Assembly: GCA_035548515.1 (NCBI GenBank) | Contig: DASZSW010000018.1 | Coordinates: 62,001-126,000 of the forward strand | DNA length: 64,000 nucleotides | Reading direction: 5' to 3' | From: DASZQY01 sp035548515 | GTDB lineage: Bacteria; Pseudomonadota; Alphaproteobacteria; Rhizobiales; Kaistiaceae | Made by a program: the position numbers and the translations under genes | Shown: piece after piece, positions 33,901-45,900 of the stretch | How positions within the stretch are numbered: the stretch's first letter is position 1 | Layout of the letters: every line of letters begins with the position of its first letter | The notes under the pieces: generated by a model | Database searches by the model: none | The model's input: the letters and a program-made list of their open reading frames with translations, nothing else | Told to the model about the DNA's origin: nothing

Positions 33901-36900
33901 CCGACTTCGGCGTGTCCTCGTCGGTCGTGATCGCCTGCGCATCTGCCACAGGCGTGTCGTTCACGGACGCGACAGTGATCGTGATTGTCGCCGTGTTGCT
34001 ATAGGCGTGGCCGTCAGTCGCCTTGAACGTGAAGCTGTCGTCGCCGTTGAAGTTGGCAGCCGGCGTATATGTGAAGCTGCCGTCGCTGTCGAACGACAGC
34101 GTGCCGTGCGTGGGCTGAGTCACGACCTCGTAGGACAAGGCGTCGTGGTCGACATCGGTCGCCGAAGCCTGGCCGTGAATTTCCGTGTCTTCGTCACCGG
34201 AGGCGCTTCCGGCAGTAGCAACGGGGGCATCGTTGACCGGCGCAACCGTGATCGAGACCGACGCGGTGTTGCTGTAAGCGTGGCCGTCGGTTGCCTTGAA
34301 CGTGAAGCTGTCGGCGCCGTTGAAGTCGGCGGCCGGCGTGAAGGTAAAGCTTCCGTCAGCGTTGAATACCAGCGTGCCATGCGCCGGCTGAGCCACGACC
34401 TCGTAGGACAGCGCGTCGTGGTCGACATCGGTCGCCGAGACCTGGCCGTGGATTTCCGTATCCTCATGGCCCGACGCACTGCCCACGGCTGCGACCGGGG
34501 CATCGTTCACTGGCGCAACGGCGATCGAGACGGTCGCCGTATTGCTGTAGGCTTGGCCGTCAGTGGCGCGGAAGGTGAAGCTGTCGGCGCCGTTGAAGTC
34601 GGCAGCGGGCGCGTAGGTGAAGCTGCCGTCGGCGTTGAACGCCAGTGTGCCATGCGTGGGCTGGTCCACGACTTCGTACGTCAGCGAGTCGTGATCAACG
34701 TCGGTCGCCGAGGCCTGGCCGTGGATCGTCGTGTCCTCGTCGCCGGACGCGCTGCCCACTGCGGCTACCGGCGCGTCGTTCGCGGGCGCGACGTGGATCG
34801 TGACGGTCGTGGTTGCCGAGAGGTTGGCGCCGTCGCTTGCGCGATACGTGAAGGTGTCGGTGCCGTTGAAGTCGACGTTCGGAACGTAAGAGAAGCTGCC
34901 ATCTGCGCCAAGCGTGAAGCTTGCGGCGTTCGACGGGCCGGCCACCAGAACCGCCGTCAATGACGGCGAGTCGCTATCGGTGTCGTTGCCAAGGACGCCG
35001 GGGGCAGAGACAATGAGCGTGCCGTCCTCATCGACGTCATAGCTGTCGGCGACCGCTACCGGCGCGGCGTGCGAGGTCACCGTGATCGAAACCGTGGCAC
35101 TCGCGCTATCGCTGCTGCCGTCATTAGCGACGTAGGTGAAGCTGTCGGCGCCGCTGTAGTCCGCATCTGGCGTGTAGGTGAAGCTGCCGTCGGCATTCAT
35201 CACGACAGTGCCGTGCGCCGCGCCGCCGTTGTCGCCGACGAGGTGGGCGGTGAGGCTGGGGCTGTCGACGTCGGTGTCGTTGACGAGAACGCCTGGCGCC
35301 GGGATCGTCAGCACCTCGCCGGCCGCAACGACGTACGCGTCGCCATTGGCAACGGGCGCATCGTTCACCGCGTGGACCGCGATCGACACGGTGGCGACGT
35401 TGCTTGTGCCGCCATGCCCGTCCGAAACGGTGAAGGTGAAGCTGTCCGTGCCGTTGTAGTTGGCGTTCGGCGTGTAGGTAAAGCTGCCACTGCCGTTCAG
35501 CTCCAGTACGCCGTGTTGCGCATCCGTGCCGACGCTATAGGTAAGAACATCGCCGTCGACGTCGGACGCTGACAGCTGACCGGCAACCGGCGTGTCCTCG
35601 TCGGTGGCAACGATCTTGTCGCTACCCACCGGTGCGTCGTTCACGGAGTTCACGGTGATGGTCACCGTGGCGGTGTTGGTGCCGCCGTGGCCATCGCTGG
35701 CGGTGAAGGTGAAGCTGTCGCCGCCGTTATAGTTAGCGTTCGGCGTGTAGGTGTAGCTGCCGCTCGGATCGATCACCACCTGGCCGTTGGCCGGGCCGGT
35801 GCCGACGACATAGGTCAGGCTATCGCCGTCGACGTCAGTGGCAGTGAGGGTGCCCGACTTCGGCGTGTCCTCATCCGTCGTGATCGACTGGGCGTTGGCC
35901 ACCGGTGCGTCGTTCACGGAGTTCACGGTGATTGTCACCGTGGCGGTGTTGGTCCCGCCGTGGCCATCGTCGGCGGTGAAGGTGAAGCTATCGGCGCCGT
36001 GGTAGTTGGCGTTCGGCGTGTAGGTGTAGCTGCCGCTCGGATCGATCACCACCTGGCCGTTCGTCGGTCCGGTACCGACGACATAGGTCAGGCTATCGCC
36101 GTCGACGTCAGTGGCAGTGAGGGTGCCCGATTTCGGCGTGTCCTCATCAGTCGTGATCGACTGGGCGTTGGCCACTGGCGTGTCGTTCACCGATGTCACG
36201 GTGATGGTCACCGTGGCGGTGTTGGTCCCGCCGTGGCCGTCGGTGGCGGTGAAGGTGAAGCTGTCGGCGCCGTGGTAGTTGGCGTTCGGCGTGTAGGTGT
36301 AGCTGCCGGTCGGACTGATCACTACCTGGCCGTTGGTCGGGCCGGTGCCGACGGTGTAGGTCAGTGTGTCGCCATCGACATCGCTTGCGGTGAGGGTGCC
36401 CGACTTCGGCGTGTCCTCGGGGGTGCTCACGGCGAGGTCGTTTGCCACCGGCGCATCGTTGACGGGCGTCACCGTGATCGTGACGGTCGCGACGTTGCTG
36501 TTCGCGGTGCCGTCGTTGGCGCGATAAGTGAACGAGTCGCTGCCGTTATAGTTGGCGGCGGGGTGATAGCTGAAGCTGCCGTCGGGATTGAGCGTCAGCG
36601 TGCCGTGGGCCGGATTGGTGACGATTATCGCGGTCAGCGCATCGAGGTCGGCATCGGTGTCGTTCGACAGCACCCCGGAGGCACTGACGGTGAGCGTGCC
36701 GTCCTCCGCGACGGTGTAGGTATCGTTGCCCGCGACAGGCGCCGTGTTGGCGGGAGGCGCGGTGACCCCTATCAGCAGCTTGACGTGCGCGGTCGAGCTG
36801 AGCCCGTCGTCCACGGTGTAGTCGAACCCTGCCTCGCCGGTGAATCCGGCATCTGGAATGAAGGTGATCAGGCCGTCGATGAGGCTGACCGTGCCGTGCG

Positions 36901-39900
36901 AGGCGTTCAGCACACCGGTCAAGATCAGCGGCGCGCCCGTGAGGCTGGAGTCGTTGGCGATGATCGTATCGTCGGCAATGACGATCGTGCGGCCGGCGAG
37001 CAGCGGGATCTCGTCGTCGCGCGCCTCGGGCGCCCCTGCTGCGGCCGTGACGTCGATGATGACGTGGCCGGTGGCCGTCGAGTTGCCGTCGGTGACGACG
37101 TAGTCGAACGCCGCGACGCCGGTGAAACCCGCGGCCGGCGTGAAGATGTACTGGTTCGCTTGGGCGTCGTAACTCACCGTGCCGTTGGCCGCGTTGCCGA
37201 CACTGACCAGCGAGATGTCCGCCGAGTCGACGTCGCTTGCGGCGGAGAGCAGCGTCTGAGCATCGATGACCAACGGCGCGTCGGCCTTATCGACGCTCAG
37301 ATTGACGTCGCCGGCAATCGGCGCGTCGTCCACCTGATGGACCTGGACCTGGATGTGCTGCTTCGTGGTTGTCTTGCCGTCGCTGATAATCGCGTCGAAG
37401 TCGTAGTTGCCGTAGCTCTGCGATGGCGGCGTGAACACGATACTGCCGGTGGCGGCATCGAAGGAGACGTCGAGCCAGTACCCGGCTTCGACGCCGATAA
37501 CCGTAAGCGCGTCATGATCAGAGTCGCTGTCGCCAGCCAGAAGCTCGGCGGCGGTGATGACCAGTGGCTGATCCTCGTCGGTCTCGGCGTGATAGTCGGA
37601 GGTGGCGGGAGCCGTGTTCGCGCCGGGGACGGCCACGACGTTGACCGTCACGTGGCCATTGGCGTCCGCCTGTCCGTTGAGGGTGTAGTCGAAGCCGGCC
37701 GTGCCGGTGAACCCGGCGGTGGGCGTGAACACGATGACGCCCTGATCGTCGATCACCACCGTGCCGTTCAGCGGATTGCCGACGTCGGTCAGGGAGAAAT
37801 ACGCGCTGTCTGTGGCGTTCGCGGCCAGCGTCGAGGGGAAGACCGCCAGCGAATAGTCGCGGGCGATGGTGAAGGCTTCAACGCCAGGCACCGGCGCCGG
37901 AAATCCGGTGCCGACCATGATGTTGAGGACGCCAGTGAACGTGGTGTCGTTGGACGTCGCCGTGTATTGGATCAGCGCGACGCCGGAGAAGCCGGCTGGT
38001 GCCGTGTAGGAGTACAGTCCAGTCTGTTCGTCATACTCGAGTGTGCCGACGGACGGCGTACCGATCGACTGGAAAACGACCGTGCCGATGCCCTTGTCAT
38101 TGGCAATGAGGTCGTCGGAGCTGAATGCGAGCGGCTCGCCCGCGGTGGCGAGGTAGAGGTCGGACATCGCAACAGGCGCTGCGACCGCGTCGATGGACGG
38201 CGGCAGGACATTGATGCTGACATTGCCGGTTACCGCCCGATCGCCGGCCCCGAGCGTGTAGGTGAAGCTGTCGGCGCCCACATAGTCGGCGTCAGGCGTG
38301 TACACCACGTATCCGTCGCTGGTGACCAGCGTGCCGTGCTGCGGCGTGCCGTAGCCGGTGATGACGTCTCCGGAGAACAGGATATCGTTGTCGGTGAACG
38401 AGGGATCGACGAGGAAAAGCGCGTCGTTGTTCGCCACGGCAAATCGGTCGTTCCCGGTGATGCTCAGTGGTGCAGCGTGCACGTCAAGCGTGACGTGGGC
38501 GGTCGATTGATGGCCCGAGCCATCGTCAATGGTGTAGTCGAAGCCAGCCTGGCCAACGAAGCCCGACGCGAGCGCGAAATAGGCGTAGCTGCCGTATTGG
38601 GTCGATACCGCGCCGTTGACGGCGTTGAACACGCTGACGACGGACGCGCCCGCGACATCATTGGCGAGCAGCTGCGAGTACGGGATGTAGATCTCACCGT
38701 AGGTCGCCACGGTGTCGGCGACCGCGAGCGGCGAAGGAACCGCAGCACGAACGTCGATATTCACCGTTCCGGTGGTGGTCAGCGTGCCATCGCCGATGGT
38801 GTACTCGAACGAAGCCGCGCCCTCGTAGTCGGCATCCGGCGTGAAGGTAATGCTCCAGTTGTTGGGATCGAAGCTGACCGTGCCGTGGATCGCCGTGCCG
38901 ACGTCGAGGAAGGAGTAGCTGCTGTCGAAATCAATGTCGTTGCTCGTCAGAGCATCGGGCGAGATTTGCAGCGACGTGTTCCTGGCGACAACGAAAGTGT
39001 CAGCGGCCGCCACGGACGGCATGTCCGGGCTGATGATGATGCGGACGTGCGCGGTGCTGGAGTGGACACCGTCGCTGATCGTGTAATCGAAGCCGGCCTC
39101 GCCGACGAAACCTTCCGTCGGCTGGAACACGTTGTTGTCGGCGAGCTGCTGAATCTCGCCCCCGACGATGTTGGTGTACGCACCGGTGTCGTGAACCGAG
39201 ACGCCGGAGCCGATACGGTCGTTGCTTATGAGGTTGTAGTCGTAGAACGACAGAGTTTGGCCGGCGATGAGGGTGAAGACGTCGTCCACCGCGTCGGGGG
39301 CCGCGGAGATGTTCACGCGACCGGCGATGGTCAATGTGCCGTTTGTGAGGAGGTACGAGAAGCCGTCCTGCGTGCCGCCGGCGCCAAACGCGACGGGGGC
39401 AACGTAGGTGAGCGTGCCGGCGACGGGGTCGTACGTGAGCAGGCCCGCTGGGCTCTCGCCGATGCCGGCAAAGACAAACGGCCCGGACACATTCGCCTGA
39501 ACCCCGGCAATGAGATCCGACACGTTCAGAGTGACGGTCTCCGACGGAGCGAGAGTGATGCTGACCGGATCGACATGCGCCTGCGGCGGCGTTGCAACGT
39601 TGATGGTCACGTGGCCGATGGTGTTCGTGAAGCCATCGGTGGCGACGTAGTCGAACTCAATCGGATCGGACGGGCCAAGAGCGATGCCGGCGTCATCAAA
39701 GGCCACCCGCGGATAGACCACCATGTAGCCTGAGAGAATATCGACGAAGAAGTCGGCGTTAGACGTCTGCGACTGGATGCCGGTCACGGTGAGCGTGTCG
39801 CCGTCCGCATCCGTGTCGTTGGCCGTGAGGGTGCGCAGGTCGATCGCCATGTACCCGAGCGGCGCTGCAACCATGTTCAGCGTGTCGTCGACCGCCGTCG

Positions 39901-42900
39901 GAGCCGCGCCAAACTCGACCCAGCTGTGGCCGACGGTCGAGTCATGACCATCGCTTACCGTGTATTCGAACCCGCCGATGCCGTGGAAACCCGCTGTCGG
40001 GGTGAACGTGTAGAGCTGGGTGTCCTGGTCGTAGGAGACGGTGCCCCCGGATACTGCAGAAATCCCCACCAACGTCAGGTAATCGCCGTCGAGGTCGTAG
40101 TCGTTGTTGAGCAGGTCATCGGCAGAGAACGAGAACGGCTGCGGTGCGCCGGCATCGACAAAAGCAAAGTCTGGCCGCGTGATGGGCGCCCGGTTGGGCG
40201 CAGGCGGGACGGCGATATGGACGGTCGCGATCGACGTGGTCCGCCCGTCGCCAACCGCGTAGTCGAAGGTGGCGTCGCCGGAGAAGCTGTAGTCCGGCGT
40301 GAAGACGATGGTGTTGGACGTGCGGTCGAAGGTGACCGTGCCGCCCTGCGCGTTGCGCACTGCGATGAGGGTGAGTTCGTCGCCGTCCGGATCGGAATCG
40401 TTGGCCAGCAGCGTGCCGGCGGAAATCGTGACCGGCTGGTGGTTGCCCGGCGACACGTTGTCATCGACCGCAACCGGCGTGTGGTTCTGGGCGATGATTG
40501 GGATCGTGACGTGGCCGGTCGTGGTCGTGATCCCGTCGGTGACGGTGTAGTCGAAGCCGCCGGTGCCGGTAGCGTCGGCGTTGAGGCTGAAGGTGACTTT
40601 GCCCGTGTTGGGATCGAAGCCGACGGTGCCGAGCGTGGGAGCGGAGACGCCGACGATCCACAACGGGTTGCCGTCGGCATCGAAGTCGTTGGCGAGCAGC
40701 GTCGATTCGGTGATTTCGATCCGGCCGCCCTGGACGACCGGGAAGGTGTTGCCCGCCGGCGCGGGCGCGGTGTTCGCGGCGGGCGCCGCGACCGTCAGCG
40801 AGACGTGGCCGGTCGTCTGCAGCGAGCCGTCGCTGACGACGTAGTCGAACGACGCGGCGCCGCTGTAGTTCGCATCGGGCGCGAAGACGATGAAGCCGCG
40901 GTCGGCGTAGTAGGTCACCGTGCCGTGCGCGGCGTTGCCGACGCTCAGCAGGGTCAGCGGGCTTCCTTCCGGATCGCGATCGTTGGCGAGCAGCTGCGAG
41001 GCCAGGATGCGGACCGCGCCGTTCCGCGGTGCGGCGGCATTGTCCGGCCCGGCGATCGGCGGGTCGTTGGGGTTGGTGACGCTGATGGAGATGGTCGCCG
41101 GCGCGCTGGTGCGCTGGTTGCTGTTGCCGGTGGGATCGCCGGCATCGGTAACGGCGAAGGTGATGGTGTCGCTGCTGCCGAGATAATCCGGGTAGGCGGT
41201 GTAGGTCAGCACGTTGCTGACGATGACGGCCGTACCGTGCGTCGGGCCCTGCACGATCGCGTACGTGAGGCTGGCGGCGCTTGTTTCGAGGTCGCTGCCG
41301 GAGAGGACGTACTGCGAGGAGATGCCCGCGACTGCGGTCACGTTCTGGCTGTTCGCGACCGGCTGCGAATTCACCGGCGCCACGGCGAACGTCAGCACCG
41401 CCTCGCTGTGCCCGAGGTTCGGATCGTTGACGGCGAAGCGGATCTGGTCGTTGCCGTTGAAGTTGGCGGCCGGCGTGTAGGTGAAGGCGCCGGTGGCCGG
41501 GTTGAAGTTGGTGATCGTGCCGAACTGGGGCTGGCCGATCAGCGCGTAGGTAAGCGTGTCGCCGTCAACATCGCTCGCGACGATGGACACCGCGATCGAC
41601 TGATTTTCGACCGCCTGCACGGTCTGGTTCGCCGCAGTCGGGGCGTAGTTCTGCGTGCGATCGATCGTGAATTCGCGGACGTAGTCGTCGCCGCCGGTGC
41701 TGTCGCCATTGCCGTCCAGCCGGTTGCCCGCGGTATCGCGGACAGCGCCGCTGCCGGAGACGGTGAGGCGATACTTGCCGTTCTGCAGCACGCCATTGTT
41801 GAGCGTGATGGTGACGCTGTTGCCGGGGAACGTGTAGGACGGCGAAAGCAGGATGGCGACGTCGTCGAAGTCGCCGAAGATGCCGTTGGCGCCGGCGTAG
41901 GTCAGCACGTAGTTGGTGGCGGTGTTGGCGCTGACGGTTTCGAGGGCTTCGCTGAAGCCGATGGCTAAGCTGGTGAAAGCCAGCGCCGTAGAGCCGCCGT
42001 CCGGCGGAAGGTTGGTGATGCCGGTGATCGTTGGCGGCGTCGTGTCGCTCGAGGTGCCCTGGAACTCGATGGCGCCGATGTCGAAGTAGGCGAACGTGCC
42101 GAAGCCGGTATTGGCTGTCGCCAGATCGTCATGGCGCAGCGCGCCGAACATGTCGGTGATGGCGTTGACGGAGGAATCGCCAGCATCGATGGCGGCCGAG
42201 CCGGGCAGGAGGGCGAAGTTGTCATCGGCCCCATGGTTCACGCCGCCCACGTAGCCGAGGACGTTGTCCGGTCCGTCGATGTCAATGAACTGCGGATTGC
42301 CTTCCCTGCTGTTCGTATCCTTGCCGCCGCTCGCCGTCTGCCAGGCAGCGAAGGTCGCGGCAACCGTGCCATTCCAGCGACCGATGTTCGCCGTGCTCGA
42401 CGCGCCGCGATAGAACAGGTTGCTGTCGGAGACGAAGCCCGTGACGCTGGCGCCATCGACATCGACGATGTTGCCGGCGTCGCTCCACAGGATGTTGGAA
42501 CGCAGCGTGGTGTTCGGCGCCGAGACCAGACGCACCGTCTCGCCGGTCGGCTGGTAGATCGTGTTGCCCAGGATGCGCAGGTTGTTGGTGTTCTGGGCAT
42601 CGATGCCGCGGTTGGCGTTGGCGTAAATCAGGTTGGACTGGATGGTGGAACCAACGCCGCTCACCACAATGCCGGTCGGGTTGGAGTAGATGCGGTTGCC
42701 GCTGATCGTCGCCGGGCCGAAGTCGATGAGCACGCCGCTGGTCGTGTTGCCATAGACCGTGTTGCCCAGGAGCTGCACCGGATTCTGCGTGGTGCCCGCC
42801 GCTTCGATGCCCCAGCGGTTGCCGAAGGTTACGTTGCCTTGGGCGATGCCGGAGACGATCGAGATACCGGCGCGCAGGGTCTGCCCGCTGACGACGTTGT

Positions 42901-45900
42901 TCAGCACCCGCATCGACGCGCCGCCGACATCGATGCCGGGGTTGCCGTTGCCAGTGAGGCCGTTGCCCGTCACGCGATTGTTGCTGATCGTATTGATCGG
43001 GCTGTTGGTGAACTGCTCGCTCGCGTGGATGCCCTGCAGGCGATTGTCGTGGACGTTGGAACGGTCGATCAGGATGCCGTTCGCGCCATTGACGAAGATG
43101 CCCTGCCCGTTGTTGAAGACCTCGACGCCGATGATCGCGGCACTGGTGGCGTTGTCGAGCTCGATGCCAATCGAGCTGCTGCCCGTCGTGCCAAAGACGC
43201 GCGTGTCACGCACGGTGAAGCCGGTGCTCACGGTCTCCGCCCAGATGCCGCGGCTGGTGTTGTTGGAGATGTCGCCGCCATCGACCGTGATGCCGAGGTT
43301 GTGTGCGGTGCTGAACGACATGTCGAAGCCGACGTCGGCGTTCTTCATGTCGAGGTCGGCGAAGGTGATGTAATCGGCGCCGCTGATGCGGAAGACGGCG
43401 GTGCCGGCGCTGGTGTTGTCGCGATCGAAGACAGCGTGATGTGCGTCGGCCGTCGGGCCCTGGATCACGAGGCGGCTGGTATCGGACGCGCCCTGGTCGT
43501 CACCGGCGAAGACAATGTCGCTGAGCTGGAGGTAGTTGCCGGTGTCGACGTAGACGATATCGCCGGCCTGGAGCTTGTAGGCGCGGAGCAGCGCGGCGAG
43601 CGAGGCCATCGGCGCATCGGCGGTCTTGCCGCTGTTGGCATCGTTGCCGATGGCATTCGGCGTGTACTCGTCGCCATCGTTGGAGCCGTCGTCGATATAG
43701 TAGAAGTGCCCGGCGTTAGTGACCAGGAACGGCGTGTTCGACAGGTCGCTGACGGCGCCGATCGTGACGCGAACAAGAGCCGTGCTGCCCGTGGTCTGGA
43801 AATCCGGGCGCCAGGCGACGGTGCCATAGCCGTAGCGATCGACCGCGACGCCGGTGGCGATCGTGCGCCATGTCTGGCCGCTGTCGGGTGACACTTCGAC
43901 CTTGGCGGCAGCAGCGGCGGAGCCCCCCGGCGCGACGCGTGAGATTTCGATGCCCGCGATGCGGCCGCTGTCGCCGGTCGCCTGGATGGTGAGGCCGTGC
44001 CCGCCGCTCGCGGTGGCGTTCACCGTGTAGACCTGACGCGTGTTGAGCGGCCCTGTCATCAGCACATCGTCGAGGGCGACGGCGCCGTTCACGACAATGT
44101 CCATCGACGTCGTCGCGTCGGAACTCGAGTTGTGCGCGAAGTGGACGCGCACGATGTAGTCGCCATCCGGCAGGTCGAATGTGTAACTGGCGCCAGCCTG
44201 GCCGCTGGTGGCGTAGATGCTGTCCGGGGCTGCGAGGGCCACTGTCGATGTCACGGCGCTGGTGACAGGCGCGGAGGGGCTGCTGCCCGGCGGATAGAGG
44301 GACGGATCGGCGGTCCACACGCTCCATGGCTGCGGGCCGGAGACATCGCCGCCGCCGATGTTCACGAGCAGCACCGGAATCTCGGTCGCCAGGCCGGAGC
44401 TCTCCCACGCGACGGTGGTCTGCTCGCCGATCTCGAGTTTGTCGCCACCGTTGGGCGACAGAACCGCCACCGTCTGCGCCGCGCTCTGGGTGGCGTTGGC
44501 CGTGTTGCCCTCGTAGCCGAGGTTGATCCGCCCGCCGTTGTTGCCCGGCTCGTAGGTGAACGGGTCGGACGGGCTGCCGGCATCGATCCCGACCGAGCCG
44601 GCGAGCAGGCGGTAATCGTGCGCGGCGACGTTGGTGAACTGTGGGTTGGCGGCGTAGCTGTGCGTGTCGAAACCGGCGCGGTACTGCCAATCCGACACGG
44701 CCGATACCGTGTGGCCGGCGAGGTTGGCCATAATGGCGCCGCCGGTGAGATAGAAGAGATTGTAGTCGCTGGCGAAGCCGACCTGGCTGTCGGCCGCGAT
44801 GTTGAAGGCAGTCGCGCCGGACGACGCGGCGATGATGTTGTTACGCAGCGTCGCGTTGCGGGCGTTCGACTCCAGACGGATCGCGTCGCCACCGCTCTGG
44901 TCGATGGTGTTGTTGACGATCAGCGAGCGCAAGTTGCGATCGACGAGCGCCGCGCTGGTGTTGCCGTAGAGCAGATTGTTCCGGAATGTGTTCCCGTCCA
45001 GCGTCTCGGCCGGCATGATCACGCCGATCGCGTTGTCGTGAATCGTGTTCCCGGCGAACAGACCGGTGCCGGCCTGAAGGCCGAGGGTCGTGTTGTTGCG
45101 AACCTCGTTGCCGCTGAAAACGGAGCCGTTGCTGACGATCGCGCCGGTCACGTTGCCGGCAATGATGTTGTTGAGCGCGGTGGCGTCGATCAGCGTCAGG
45201 CCGACGCCGCTGCTGCCGCCCTGGCTGCCGACAGTGTTGCCACTGAACAGGAGGTTGGACGGGCTGCCGTGGCCGGTGATCATGGCGGCGGTTTCGGAGC
45301 CAAACCGCGTTCCGTTACCGGTGATGGTGTTGTTGCTGATCGTGCCCGCGGTGAGATCCGCGATGAGGCCGCTCTGCCAATTGCCGGCAAGCGTGTTGCC
45401 GCTGATCGTCGCGTTGCCGACGCCGGAAATTCGGATGCCGGCGAGATAGCCGCCGATGGTGTTGCCGAGCAGCGAAACCGTCGACGGCCCGGTGATCCGC
45501 ACCGCCTCGTAAGCGTCGAGATTCGCCTTGTCATGGATCACGCTGTTGGTCAGCGCGAATGCGTCGTTGCCGGTCGCGACCGAGATTGCCTCGCGGGCGG
45601 TCTGGCTGACGTCGAGGTGATCGAGAGTGACGCCGTTGCTGCCGGCGCCCGACACCAACTCGATTCCCTGCTCGCCATGCGCGGTGCTGATGTAGCTGAC
45701 CGTGATCCAGTCGGCGCCGACGAAGCGGAGGGCATCCGTGCCCGACGCCGTGGTGACGCGGTCGAACAGCGCCACCTTGCCGGCATCGGTCGGGCCGCTG
45801 ATCACGACGCGTTGCGTGTCGCTGGCGCCCGAATCGTCGGCAGCGAAACTGACTTCGCGCGGCAGGATGTACGTGCCGGTGTCGACATAGACGATATCGC

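Noticed and set aside
30945..36743. Regular repeats considered as a CRISPR or non-coding satellite array
   Set aside because: The 273-bp units are fully coding, in frame and have protein-level conservation; there are no short spacers.
35687..39733. A 1,348-codon open frame on the plus strand over the cadherin-like array
   Set aside because: It is antisense to the giant gene, is rich in Arg/Val/Gly/Asp with a repeated low-complexity pattern that mirrors the DNA repeats, has no domain or start signal, and arises from codon bias in GC-rich repeats. The minus-strand frame has clear domains throughout.
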